Shown here one piece after another: positions 52,765 to 60,813 of a stretch of 64,000 nucleotides of DNA. Origin of the DNA: DASUPK01 sp963774305 (lineage in GTDB: Bacteria > Actinomycetota > Thermoleophilia > Solirubrobacterales > 70-9). Under the pieces are notes generated by a model. That model was not told the origin of the DNA. It did not search any database and saw nothing but the letters and a program-made list of their open reading frames with translations. Made by a program: the position numbers and the translations under genes. The DNA lies in assembly GCA_963774305.1 (NCBI GenBank), contig CAVZEM010000005.1, forward strand, positions 248,001-312,000. Reading direction: 5' to 3'. Within the stretch, counting starts at the first letter, position 1; each line of letters opens with the position of its first letter.

Positions 52765-54693
52765 GTGAGCGCGCAACAGGCACCCGCCTCGTTCACCGGC
52801 AAGACCGCCTGGGCGCGCAACCTCGCGACACCGGTCCGGGACTTCCTCAGCGCGGAGACCGGCGGTGCCGTCGTCTTGATTGCGGCTGTCGCCGCGGCGC
52901 TGATCTGGGCGAACTCGCCCTGGTCGGATTCCTACGAGTCCTTCTGGACGACGAAGCTCTCGATCACCATCGGCACCGGCGGCATCTCGATGGACGTCCG
53001 CGACTGGGTGAACAGCGGGCTGATGACCTTCTTCTTCCTGGTCGTCGGGCTTGAGGCGAAGCGCGAGATGGACACCGGTGAGCTGCGCGAGCGCCAGCGG
53101 CTGGCGATCCCGGTGTTCGCTTCCCTGGGTGGGATGGCGGTGCCGATCCTGATCTTCACCGCCTTCAACGTGGGGGGCTCGGGCGCCCATGCCTGGGGCG
53201 CCGCGATGTCGACGGACACGGCCTTGGCCCTGGGCGTCCTCGGCCTGCTGGCGCCTCAGGGGACTCGCCTTCGGCTCCGCCTGCTCACGATTGCGGTGGT
53301 CGACGACCTTGTGGCCCTGATCATCATCGCGACCGTCTACACCGATCACGTCGACCTCCTCCCGCTGGCGCTCGCGATCGGGTTCTTTGCAGTGCTCCTC
53401 GCACTCCGCTACGTGCGCGGCACCTGGCGGAACGAGGCAGCGGTCCTGCTCGGCGTTGCACTCTGGGTGGCGCTGTTCGAGGCGGGAATCGACCCGGTGG
53501 TCGCCGGGCTCGCCGTGGGCCTCGTGACCAGCGCCTACCCGCCAGAGCGCGGGGATCTCGAGCGTGTGACCGAGCAGGCGCGGTCATTCCGCGAGCAGCC
53601 CACCCCGGAGCTCGCGCGCTCGGCGCAGCGCAGCGTCGCCTCGGCGATCTCGGCCAACGAACGGCTCCAGTACATGCTGCATCCCTGGACCAGCTACGTG
53701 ATCGTGCCCGTCTTCGCGCTGGCAAACGCGGGAGTGCATCTCGATAGCCAGCTCCTCGGCGATGCCGTCAGCTCGCCGATCACGCTCGGGATCTTCTTCG
53801 GCTACGTGGTCGGCAAGCCCGTCGGCATTCTCACCACAGTCTGGCTGGTGTCCAGACCGTGGCTCCTCGGCCTGCGACGTGGATTGAGCTGGCCGGTGAC
53901 CGCCGGCGGCGCAACCGTCGGCGGCATGGGGTTCACGGTTTCCGTCCTGATCGCGAGCATCGCGCTCGGCGGCCACCAGCTCGAGGAGGCGAAGATCGGC
54001 GTCCTTGCGGCTGCCTTGGTTGCGCCGTGCCTCGCCTGGATCGTGTTCCAGGTCACCAGGCGTCTGCCGGATGAGGTGCGGGCCCGGCAGATCGCCGGCA
54101 CCTATGACGACCTGCTCGACCTCGCCGAGGACGTGGACCCCGAGCGTGACCATATCCGCGGCCCCGACGATGCTCCTGTGACGCTGGTGGAGTACGGCGA
54201 CTACGAGTGCCCTTACTGCGGCCGAGCCGAACCGGTGATCCGCGAGCTGCTCGATAATTTCGGCGACGACCTCCGTTACGTCTGGCGCCATCTTCCTCTG
54301 AGCGACGTCCACCCAAACGCGCAGAACGCCGCGGAGGCGGCGGAGGCCGCGGCCGCCCAGGGCGCCTTCTGGGAGATGCACGACAAGCTGATTCACAACC
54401 AGGATCAGCTCGGAGCGCCCGATCCCGAGCGGCATGCCGAGGAGCTGGGCCTCGACGTCGAGCGGTTCCGGGACGAGATGCGCCGGCGCGTGTACTCGCC
54501 GCGCGTCGCGGAGGACGTGTCGAGCGCCGATGCGAGCGACGTCGCCGGGACGCCGGGGTTCTTCATCAACGGGCGCCGTCATCGGGGCGCCTACGACGTG
54601 GAGACCTTGAGCCGCCTGGTCAGAGACGCCAGAGGCCGCGCCCGGGCGCAGGAGGCCGCAGCGCGCGCGTCCGAGCCCGAGCCGGTCGGGTAG
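52765..54693 (+). CDS. nhaA: NhaA Na+/H+ antiporter fused to a DsbA-like thioredoxin domain
   Basis: 642 aa. Residues 1-430: NhaA, with FLSAETGGAVVLIAAVAAAL, FFFLVVGLEAKREMDTGEL, MSTDTALALGVLGLL and the ion-binding pair TIAVVDDLVALIIIATVY. Residues ~445-620: DsbA-type domain, LVEYGDYECPYCGRAEPVI (CPYC), WRHLPLSDVHPNAQNAAEAA and GTPGFFINGRRHRGAY. The thioredoxin part follows the last helix. Known in actinobacteria as a fusion; its role may be thiol control of transport. Confidence 0.93.
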   Translation: MSAQQAPASFTGKTAWARNLATPVRDFLSAETGGAVVLIAAVAAALIWANSPWSDSYESFWTTKLSITIGTGGISMDVRDWVNSGLMTFFFLVVGLEAKREMDTGELRERQRLAIPVFASLGGMAVPILIFTAFNVGGSGAHAWGAAMSTDTALALGVLGLLAPQGTRLRLRLLTIAVVDDLVALIIIATVYTDHVDLLPLALAIGFFAVLLALRYVRGTWRNEAAVLLGVALWVALFEAGIDPVVAGLAVGLVTSAYPPERGDLERVTEQARSFREQPTPELARSAQRSVASAISANERLQYMLHPWTSYVIVPVFALANAGVHLDSQLLGDAVSSPITLGIFFGYVVGKPVGILTTVWLVSRPWLLGLRRGLSWPVTAGGATVGGMGFTVSVLIASIALGGHQLEEAKIGVLAAALVAPCLAWIVFQVTRRLPDEVRARQIAGTYDDLLDLAEDVDPERDHIRGPDDAPVTLVEYGDYECPYCGRAEPVIRELLDNFGDDLRYVWRHLPLSDVHPNAQNAAEAAEAAAAQGAFWEMHDKLIHNQDQLGAPDPERHAEELGLDVERFRDEMRRRVYSPRVAEDVSSADASDVAGTPGFFINGRRHRGAYDVETLSRLVRDARGRARAQEAAARASEPEPVG

Positions 54694-54746
54694 CCGTCAG
54701 CGACACGCTATCCTGTCTGGACTAACTACAGAAACTGGACTTTCTG

Positions 54747-57038
54747 ATGACCAACCTTCTGATTCCACTCGATGAAGCGATCGTCTTCCCGGGCGTCACG
54801 GCCACGCTGCCGATCGACACGGGAGACGAGGAACGTGTCTTCCTGCTGCCGCGCCGGGACGGCGAGTTCGGCCGTATCGGCGTGGTCGCCGAGGTCGTAG
54901 AGCGCGCCCAGCTGCCGAATGGCGCATGGGCGGCGACCGTCGTCGGCCTGCATCGCGGGCTGGCCGGCGCCGCGCAGTCTGGCGAGGGCGAACAGCTGCG
55001 CGTCGACGTGCAGGAGATCCATGACGGCAACCCCGAGGACGACCGCAGCAACGAGCTGATGCGCGAGTACCGCGCCGTCGTCGAGGAGATCCTCGAGCTC
55101 CGCGGCGCGGACGAGCGGATCGGTGCCTTCCTGCGCTCCATCGAGGAGCCCGGGGCGCTCGCGGACACGACCGCGTTCAGCCCCGACCTCACGCGCGAGC
55201 AGAAGCTGAAGCTGCTGGAGACCTTGGACGTCACCTCGCGGCTCGAGCTCGCGATCGAGATGCAGCGCGAGCGCCTGGCGGAGCTTCAGGTCCGCCGCAA
55301 GATCCGCGACGACGTCGACTCCGGCGCCCAGAAGCAGCAGCGCGAGTACTTCCTGCGCAAGCAGATGGAGTCGATCCGCAAGGAGCTCGGCGAGGACGAG
55401 GGCGACCTGATCGGCGAGTACGAGAAGAAGATCGCCGAGGCGGAGATGCCCGAGGAGGTCGCCGAGCAGGCCGAGCGGGAGCTCCGGCGGCTCGAGCGCC
55501 AGGGCGAGCAGTCGCCCGAGTCATCGATGATCCGCAGCTACCTCGACTGGCTGCTGGCCGTGCCGTGGTCGAAGCGCTCCGAGGAGAAGCTCGACCCGCA
55601 GCACACCCGCGAGGTCCTCGACGAGGACCACGCCGGCCTGGATGACGTGAAGCGGCGGATCACAGAGTTCATCTCGGTGCGCAAGCTGCGCCAGGAGCGC
55701 GGGGTCGAGGACGACTCCCGCGCCAACGGCGCGATCCTCACCCTGGTCGGCCCTCCGGGCACCGGCAAGACCTCGATCGGCGAGTCCGTCGCCCGCTCGC
55801 TGGGGCGGGAGTTCGTTCGCCTCTCGCTGGGCGGTATCCACGACGAGGCCGAGATCCGAGGCCATCGGCGCACCTACATCGGCGCGCTGCCGGGCCGGAT
55901 CGTCCGGGCGCTCCGTGACGCCAAGACCATGAACCCGGTGATCCTGCTCGACGAGGTCGACAAGGTCGGCGCGGACTGGCGCGGGGATCCCTCCGCGGCC
56001 CTGCTCGAGGTACTCGACCCGGCGCAGAACCACTCGTTCCGCGACCACTACCTCGACGTCGAGGTGGACCTGTCCGAGGTCGTCTTCCTGGCCACGGCCA
56101 ACATGGTCGACACCATTCCGGCGCCGCTGCTCGACCGGATGGAGGTAATCCGCTTCGACGGTTACACGACCGAGGAGAAGCTGGCGATCGCGCGCGGCTA
56201 CCTCTGGCCCCGTCAGGTGAAGCGCAACGGGCTCCGCGAGGACGAGGTCGAGGCCTCCGACGCGATCCTGCGCAAGGTGATCACCGAGTACACCCGCGAG
56301 GCCGGAGTGCGCCAGCTCGAGCGCGAGCTGGGCAAGCTGCTGCGCCGCGAGGCGACCCGAATCGCCTCGGGCGAGGCGGAGGCCCCGATCGCGATCGAGA
56401 CCGACGAGGTCGTCGACGCCCTCGGCCGCCAGAAGTTCTTCCAGGAGTCGGTGGAGCGCACCGCGATCCCGGGCGTGGCGACCGGCCTTGCCGTCACCGG
56501 CACGGGCGGCGACGTCCTCTTCATCGAGGCGACCGCGATGGACGGCGACAAGGGCCTGGTGCTGACCGGCCAGCTGGGTGACGTGATGAAGGAGTCGGCG
56601 CGCATCGCGCTCTCCTACGTCAGCTCCCACGCGGACGAGCTCGGCATCGACAGCGCCGACTTCGCTCGCGAGTTCCACGTCCACGTTCCCGCTGGGGCGA
56701 TCCCGAAGGACGGCCCGAGCGCCGGCACTGCGATGACCACCGCCCTCGCCTCGCTGCTGAGCGGGCGCCCGGTCAAGCACACAGTGGGGATGACCGGTGA
56801 GGTCACCCTGCAGGGCCGGGTCCTGCCGATCGGCGGGCTCAAGCAGAAGGTCCTCGCCGCTCACGCGGCCGGGCTGACCGAGGTGATCCTGCCGGAGCGG
56901 AACCGAGGCGACCTCGAGGAGGTCCCCGAGGAGGTCCGCGAGCAGATGACCTTCCACCCGGTGATGAGCATCGACGAGGTGCTCGAGCATGCCCTGGAGC
57001 CAGCGGAGCGGGGAGCGGATGTCGCCCAGGTGTCGTAG
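54747..57038 (+). CDS. lon: ATP-dependent protease Lon
   Basis: 763 aa. LON substrate domain (about 1-200), coiled coil, AAA+ domain with Walker A LVGPPGTGKTSIGESVA and GHRRTYIGALPGRIV, and a C-terminal protease with catalytic Ser in PKDGPSAGTAMTTA and Lys in GGLKQKVLAAHAAG. It degrades misfolded and regulatory proteins. CTATCC at 54710-54715 is a possible -10; there is no obvious ribosome site. The last codons overlap an HxlR gene. Confidence 0.96.
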   Translation: MTNLLIPLDEAIVFPGVTATLPIDTGDEERVFLLPRRDGEFGRIGVVAEVVERAQLPNGAWAATVVGLHRGLAGAAQSGEGEQLRVDVQEIHDGNPEDDRSNELMREYRAVVEEILELRGADERIGAFLRSIEEPGALADTTAFSPDLTREQKLKLLETLDVTSRLELAIEMQRERLAELQVRRKIRDDVDSGAQKQQREYFLRKQMESIRKELGEDEGDLIGEYEKKIAEAEMPEEVAEQAERELRRLERQGEQSPESSMIRSYLDWLLAVPWSKRSEEKLDPQHTREVLDEDHAGLDDVKRRITEFISVRKLRQERGVEDDSRANGAILTLVGPPGTGKTSIGESVARSLGREFVRLSLGGIHDEAEIRGHRRTYIGALPGRIVRALRDAKTMNPVILLDEVDKVGADWRGDPSAALLEVLDPAQNHSFRDHYLDVEVDLSEVVFLATANMVDTIPAPLLDRMEVIRFDGYTTEEKLAIARGYLWPRQVKRNGLREDEVEASDAILRKVITEYTREAGVRQLERELGKLLRREATRIASGEAEAPIAIETDEVVDALGRQKFFQESVERTAIPGVATGLAVTGTGGDVLFIEATAMDGDKGLVLTGQLGDVMKESARIALSYVSSHADELGIDSADFAREFHVHVPAGAIPKDGPSAGTAMTTALASLLSGRPVKHTVGMTGEVTLQGRVLPIGGLKQKVLAAHAAGLTEVILPERNRGDLEEVPEEVREQMTFHPVMSIDEVLEHALEPAERGADVAQVS

Positions 57039-57333
57039 CTGCGCGCCGGTCCCCTCCGAGGTCCGCTCAGTGGCGGCCCTGCTGGAGCGCCGCTGGACGC
57101 TGGGCACGATCTACGCCTGCTCCAGCGGCGCCGCGCGCTTCAACGAGTTCCGGCAGTCGCTGCCGGGGATCTCGCCGACGACCCTGTCGGACCGGCTCGA
57201 CCAGCTCGAGTCCGCCGGCATTGTCGAGCGGCGCCTGGTCCCGGGCCGCCCGCCGCACGCCGAGTACAGCCTGACGCCGACCGGGAAGCGTTTGGCGTCG
57301 GCTGTGTCCGGTCTGCTCCGCCAGCCGGCCTAG
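57019..57333 (+). CDS. HxlR-family winged-helix regulator
   Basis: 104 aa. LLERRWTLGTIYACSSGAAR, FNEFRQSLPGISPTTLSDRL and LVPGRPPHAEYSLTPTGKRL follow the HxlR layout. ATG at 57019 lies within the lon 3' end and has GGGGAG upstream. The N-terminal CRSCAP gives two close cysteines, a possible redox switch as in other HxlR proteins. Convergent with a peroxiredoxin-like gene. Confidence 0.85.
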   Translation: MSPRCRSCAPVPSEVRSVAALLERRWTLGTIYACSSGAARFNEFRQSLPGISPTTLSDRLDQLESAGIVERRLVPGRPPHAEYSLTPTGKRLASAVSGLLRQPA

Positions 57334-57339
57334 CGGCGC

Positions 57340-57924
57340 CTACTTCTTGCCGTCGCCTTCCGCCTTGTAGGGGAAGAACTTCGAGTGGTCGCCGGCGTCC
57401 CATGTCTCGCGGAGGCCGGGGGTGGCCAGGTCCCAGTCAGGGCGGATCTCGCTCATCACCGCCCGAAGATCGCTCCAGAGGTCGTTGATCGAGGGCCGGC
57501 CCCAGAACCAGTAGCCGTTATAGATGCTGTGGATCTCGAGGCCCGGCTTGAGCACCAGGGCGTGCGGGATCATCGGGTCGTGCTCGGTGTCGGTGTACTC
57601 CTGGATGTCGAGGTCCTTCTGCACGTGGCGGCCGGCGTCCGAGAGGAAGGTCCACTGGGCCCCAACTGAATCGCGGAACTCGTTCACGACGTTGATGCTG
57701 TCGGTCGAGATCGTGACCAGCTGGGTGTACGCCACGACGATCCTCGGATAGAGCGCCACGAGCTCGGCGTGCTGCTGGTTCTCCCTCGGGCAGTAGTGAC
57801 CGCGCGAGAGAACCAGGATCATCGGGTCATTCCCCTGGAGCTCGCTCAGCTTGCGGCGGGTCTTGGTGTGGTCGGTGAGCTCGTAGTCGGGAAAGGTCCC
57901 GCCCGGGGCGATGTCGTTGCGCAT
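57340..57924 (-). CDS. Peroxiredoxin-like (AhpC/TSA/redoxin) protein
   Basis: 194 aa. TFPDYELTDHTKTRRKLSEL begins the redoxin fold, ILVLSRGHYCPRENQQHAEL carries the single candidate peroxidatic Cys, and VGAQWTFLSDAGRHVQKDLD and DPMIPHALVLKPGLEI match the rest. The residue at the usual Thr (PxxxTxxC) is Ser, a known variant. AAGGAGGAG at 7-base spacing picks the ATG at 57924. Confidence 0.8.
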   Translation of the reverse strand: MRNDIAPGGTFPDYELTDHTKTRRKLSELQGNDPMILVLSRGHYCPRENQQHAELVALYPRIVVAYTQLVTISTDSINVVNEFRDSVGAQWTFLSDAGRHVQKDLDIQEYTDTEHDPMIPHALVLKPGLEIHSIYNGYWFWGRPSINDLWSDLRAVMSEIRPDWDLATPGLRETWDAGDHSKFFPYKAEGDGKK

Positions 57925-58032
57925 GCTCACTCCTCCTTGTCGACGTCGGCGAACATAGTCGACGAAGCGCGCGGATGCTGGACTCGGAGAGCAACAGGGC
58001 TAAGATCGCGCATGAAGAGGAGAGGAGGCACG

Positions 58033-58467
58033 ATGGCGAACAGCGTTCGCGACGCGATGACCGAGAACCCCCGCTCGATCGGCGCATCGGCGTCGGTGGT
58101 CGAGGCCGCGCAACTGATGCGAGAAGGGCATATCGGCTCGCTTCCGATCACGGACGACGGGAAGCTTGTCGGGATGATCACCGACCGAGACATCACGACG
58201 ATGGTGGTCGCAGAGGCCGCAGACCCCAAGACGACGTCGGTCGGGGACGTCTCCTCTCGGGACCCCATCAGTGTCGAGCCCGACAAGGACCTCGAAGAGG
58301 CGCTCCAGCTCATGGCCCGCCACCAGGTTCGGCGGCTGCCCGTTGTCGAGAACGGCGGACTCGTTGGCATCGTTGCCCAGGCCGACATCGCCCTCAGGGA
58401 GAACGAGACGAAGACCGGTCAGCTCGTCGAGGCGATCTCTGAGCCCTCAGAGGGAGAGCGCAGGTAG
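58033..58467 (+). CDS. Two-CBS-domain protein
   Basis: 144 aa consisting of a CBS pair: VRDAMTENPRSIGASASVVE to DGKLVGMITDRDITTMVV, and VGDVSSRDPISVEPDKDLEE to NGGLVGIVAQADIAL. It binds adenine nucleotides in related proteins and acts as an energy sensor. AGGAGG before ATG 58033 fixes the start. Convergent with the TIR gene, stops 13 bases apart. Confidence 0.88.
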   Translation: MANSVRDAMTENPRSIGASASVVEAAQLMREGHIGSLPITDDGKLVGMITDRDITTMVVAEAADPKTTSVGDVSSRDPISVEPDKDLEEALQLMARHQVRRLPVVENGGLVGIVAQADIALRENETKTGQLVEAISEPSEGERR

Positions 58468-58480
58468 CGTCACCCGGTGC

Positions 58481-59398
58481 TCAGAATGCGTTCGCTGCCG
58501 ACTTCCACTCCTCGAGGCGCTGCGCGATGAGCTCGGCCCGCTCCTCCTCGCTCCCGCCCTCCAGCACCTCGAGGTCTGAGGGGTCGGCTCGAAGGTAGAC
58601 GCCGGCGGTTCGGGCGCTCAGCCCGGCGTCGCGATCCGACCGTGTCGTCCAGTACCCGGTGGCGCGGTCGGCGGTCTCCACGCTGATCTCGCCGGTTCCC
58701 TCGAGCTGCGGGGCATTCGGGTCCCGAGGGCGCTCGCCCTTCCAGAAGTAGAAGATGCCGGCCGGATCCCTGCGCTCCTTCGCAGCCTCGCTCCAGTAGC
58801 GGGCCGACAGGGTGCCGTCCTCCTGCCAGGACCGGCCGGTCAAGTTCAGGCCACCGTCGCGGTCCCGCGAGATGCTCAGGAGGCTCACCGCCGACGGTTC
58901 GAACTCGCTACGCGTGGTCAGCGAGAGCTGCCACCACAGCCCCTCGACCGCTCCGCGGCGACCCTCGGTCTCGATCGCCTTGCGGAGCTTCTGGTTGATC
59001 GCTCGAACCTCCGCCGGGCTGGTGGCCGGGTCGTAGCGGACGGAGGTCAGCCCGAGCAGGTCGCTCGGCAGCTTCGAACCGTCCGCGTGGAGGATGAACG
59101 TGCGCCGGATGCCGAGCGCGCCGCCGAACAGCCCGGCCTCGAACACCACGTTGTCGCGCGGCGACGCCTGGCCGGACTGGGACGCATCCGTCGTCGTCCA
59201 GTCGTCCTGGGCGAAGACGAACGCGGCGAAATCGACCTCCTGGGAGAGCTCGACGAGCCGGTCGAGGGTGGACCGCCCCGGGTTGAACGTGGTCGTCCAG
59301 GGCTCGACGTCGGCGACGTCCTCGAGCCCGCGCGTGATCGCCTGGAGCAGTTTGGCCTGCTTGCCCGACGACCCGAGGAAGATCCGCGGCTTGCTCAT
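58481..59398 (-). CDS. TIR-domain effector-like protein (CBASS Cap12/Pycsar-type TIR) with beta-rich C-terminal domain
   Basis: 305 aa from ATG 59398 (59422 also possible). Residues 1-~125 form the TIR-like nucleotide-binding domain once called 'predicted nucleotide-binding' (PF10137): KPRIFLGSSGKQAKLLQAI, EVDFAAFVFAQDDWT, and the NADase-type motif SPRDNVVFEAGLFGGALG with likely catalytic Glu87. Residues ~140-290 are beta-rich and unassigned (GLWWQLSLT, GGLNLTGRSWQEDGT, GIFYFWKGERP, GTGEISVETADRATGYW). The W/G/polar spacing recalls lipocalin- or Cap15-like ligand barrels, which is a weak inference. No cyclase of the CD-NTase or Pycsar kind is adjacent. Likely function: NAD+ depletion in phage defence. 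Confidence 0.7.
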   Translation of the reverse strand: MSKPRIFLGSSGKQAKLLQAITRGLEDVADVEPWTTTFNPGRSTLDRLVELSQEVDFAAFVFAQDDWTTTDASQSGQASPRDNVVFEAGLFGGALGIRRTFILHADGSKLPSDLLGLTSVRYDPATSPAEVRAINQKLRKAIETEGRRGAVEGLWWQLSLTTRSEFEPSAVSLLSISRDRDGGLNLTGRSWQEDGTLSARYWSEAAKERRDPAGIFYFWKGERPRDPNAPQLEGTGEISVETADRATGYWTTRSDRDAGLSARTAGVYLRADPSDLEVLEGGSEEERAELIAQRLEEWKSAANAF

Positions 59399-59450
59399 GG
59401 CGCGATTGATGATGACGGACATGGCTGGCCCAATGCGAACCTCGCCCCAG

Positions 59451-59627
59451 TCACTTCTCGCCGGGCCTGAGCGGCTCGGCGGCGGCGCTTTGCCAGGCCG
59501 AATCCTCGTGTCGGATCAGCGCGATCATGACGGGAAGCGCGACCACCGCGCCTGAGACCACCGCCGCGGCCAACGAGTGATCGAAGATCAGGATCGCGGC
59601 CAAGGCCGCGGTCGAGCCGGCGAGCAC
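59451..59627 (-). CDS. Small two-helix membrane protein (start uncertain)
   Basis: About 58 aa from GTG 59627: VLAGSTAALAAILIFDHSLA, AAVVSGAVVALPVMIALIR, then a short polar tail HEDSAWQSAAAEPLRPGEK. It sits 52 bases upstream of the TIR gene on the same strand and 44 bases after the next membrane gene. Unknown family. Confidence 0.5.
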   Translation of the reverse strand: MLAGSTAALAAILIFDHSLAAAVVSGAVVALPVMIALIRHEDSAWQSAAAEPLRPGEK

Positions 59628-59671
59628 AGCTGTGCTGCCGCTTCTCGTCCAAAGCGGCTGTGACCTGCACG

Positions 59672-60208
59672 CTAATTGGCGCGCCGCAAGGACGCCGCGA
59701 GGCCGGCCAACGCGATCCCGACTATGCCCCCGGCAGTGCCGAAGAGGATGTCTGTCGCCGAATCGCGCCATCCCGGGTCTAGGGCCGTGTCGAACAGTCG
59801 ATCCCCGACGTACTCGCCGAGCTCCCAGACGAGGGTGAGGACGATCACCACCGTGATCGCCGCCAGCGCCACCGAGGGCCAGCCACGGATCCGACGGCGC
59901 AGTGCCTCAACGAGGGTCCACCCGACGAGACTGCCGCCAACTGCGTGCGCGAACGCGCTCGTCTTCCACGAGGTGGCGGAAGGATCGATCCACATCATCA
60001 AGAGGACGACCATGAACCCGAAGGCGACGGGTAGCAGCACCCTCCCCGGCACGCCGACGATCCCTGCGGCGACGAGCCCGGCAAGACACATCGCGCTCAT
60101 GATCGTCGCGCCGCCGTTGCGCTCGTAGACGAAGCTGACCGCGGGCAAGGCGACGAGGGCTAGCGCAATCGCGAATGCGGGATCCAAGCGAAAGCGCGAG
60201 GTGTTCAT
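59672..60208 (-). CDS. Multispanning membrane protein (VanZ/DUF2238-like)
   Basis: 178 aa, five or six helices (PAFAIALALVALPAVSFVY, VLLPVAFGFMVVLLMMW, VALAAITVVIVLTLVWELGE). WELGEYVGDRLFDTALDPGW followed by DSATDILFGTAGGIVG resembles the acidic WExxE...DT..DL motif of VanZ/YjdF-type proteins. ATG at 60208. First convincing gene of a probable operon with the small membrane protein and the TIR gene. Confidence 0.65.
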   Translation of the reverse strand: MNTSRFRLDPAFAIALALVALPAVSFVYERNGGATIMSAMCLAGLVAAGIVGVPGRVLLPVAFGFMVVLLMMWIDPSATSWKTSAFAHAVGGSLVGWTLVEALRRRIRGWPSVALAAITVVIVLTLVWELGEYVGDRLFDTALDPGWRDSATDILFGTAGGIVGIALAGLAASLRRAN

Positions 60209-60225
60209 GGCCAAGAGCGTAGGCG

Positions 60226-60504
60226 TCACACGTGGAGGTCGCACAACAGGCGGCCGGTTGGCACCGCCGCTTTCCATGCAAAGCGCCGCTTCTCGTCCAC
60301 AGCGCTACTCCGATAGCACGGCGGCTTCGAAGGCTTCGCTGTGTGGCTGACCACAAGATCCCCGGAGACGACGCGGAAACATTCGTCCATATCCAGGTCG
60401 AAGCGCTGGCCGCCGATTCGCCAAGAAAATAATCTCGCACCGAGAGTGCTGAGAGCCACTTCGGCTATCTGACTCAGCACCCCAGGGGGAGGTTCGGCAC
60501 ACAA
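60226..60504 (-). CDS. Hypothetical ORF, doubtful
   Basis: 92 codons with an ATG (MCAEPPPGVLSQ...). The third-base GC content is clearly lower than in neighbours, and no motif is recognisable (ARLFSWRIGGQRFDLDMDEC; AVDEKRRFAWKAAV). It could be a real recently acquired gene at the head of the TIR operon or a chance frame in AT-richer accessory DNA. Confidence 0.3.
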   Translation of the reverse strand: MCAEPPPGVLSQIAEVALSTLGARLFSWRIGGQRFDLDMDECFRVVSGDLVVSHTAKPSKPPCYRSSAVDEKRRFAWKAAVPTGRLLCDLHV

Positions 60505-60711
60505 CGGGTCCTTCCTAACGTTCAGGGGGCTTGCGAGGCTGCGGGCCCCCTGGACTCATCTCAGAGACATCGCCTACTCCGACAGCCCGGCGGAGCCCAT
60601 TCGGCCTCTGAATCACCCCCTTTGGTCCTTCCCAAAGGACGGGACGCGGCTTGTTGCCCAATTCGTTGCCCATCAAGGGCCTGAGCGAGGATTCGGGCTG
60701 GTCAGACCACG
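60505..60711. other. Non-coding patch with two hairpins
   Basis: No credible gene. Hairpin 1: CAGGGGGC (60523-60530) with GCCCCCTG (60545-60552). Hairpin 2: CCTTTGG (60619-60625) with CCAAAGG (60632-60638), 6-base loop. A minus-strand frame through here is mostly tRNA- and terminator-derived and is not believable. The patch is less GC-rich than the window average. Confidence 0.5.
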
Positions 60712-60736
60712 AAAAAACCCCGCCTGAGCGGGGCTC
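60712..60736 (-). terminator. Rho-independent terminator behind the tRNA relic
   Basis: On the minus strand GCCCCGC-TCAG-GCGGGG is followed by TTTTTT (plus 60717-60712). It lies directly downstream of the tRNA 3' half on the same strand, as terminators of tRNA genes do. Confidence 0.8.
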
Positions 60737-60742
60737 TCTCGA

Positions 60743-60783
60743 TGCCGGAGGAGGGACTCGAACCCCCGACACGCGGATTATGA
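60743..60783 (-). pseudogene. 3' half of a tRNA (CAT-anticodon type), probable attachment-site relic
   Basis: Minus-strand sequence from the anticodon loop (TCATAA) onward: 3' anticodon stem TCCGC, variable GTGTC, T arm GGGGG-TTCGAGT-CCCTC, acceptor 3' arm CTCCGGC, discriminator A. The partner 5' acceptor GCCGGAG, D arm and 5' anticodon stem are missing; upstream bases do not pair. Integrases commonly recombine at the anticodon-loop-to-3'-end part of tRNA genes, leaving exactly this kind of copy. Confidence 0.65.
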
Positions 60784-60813
60784 TGACGGCGAGGAGGGGT
60801 CGTCGGAGACCGG

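Noticed and set aside
59642..60305. 15-base direct repeat (TGGACGAGAAGCGGC on the minus strand) flanking a membrane gene
   Set aside because: In 64 kb of GC-rich DNA a 15-mer match is expected by chance, and flanks show no further similarity.
60515..60772. 85-codon minus-strand ORF through the tRNA relic (MSGVRVPPPAS...)
   Set aside because: The start is tRNA-derived and the frame crosses the terminator; this is a familiar false ORF next to tRNA genes.
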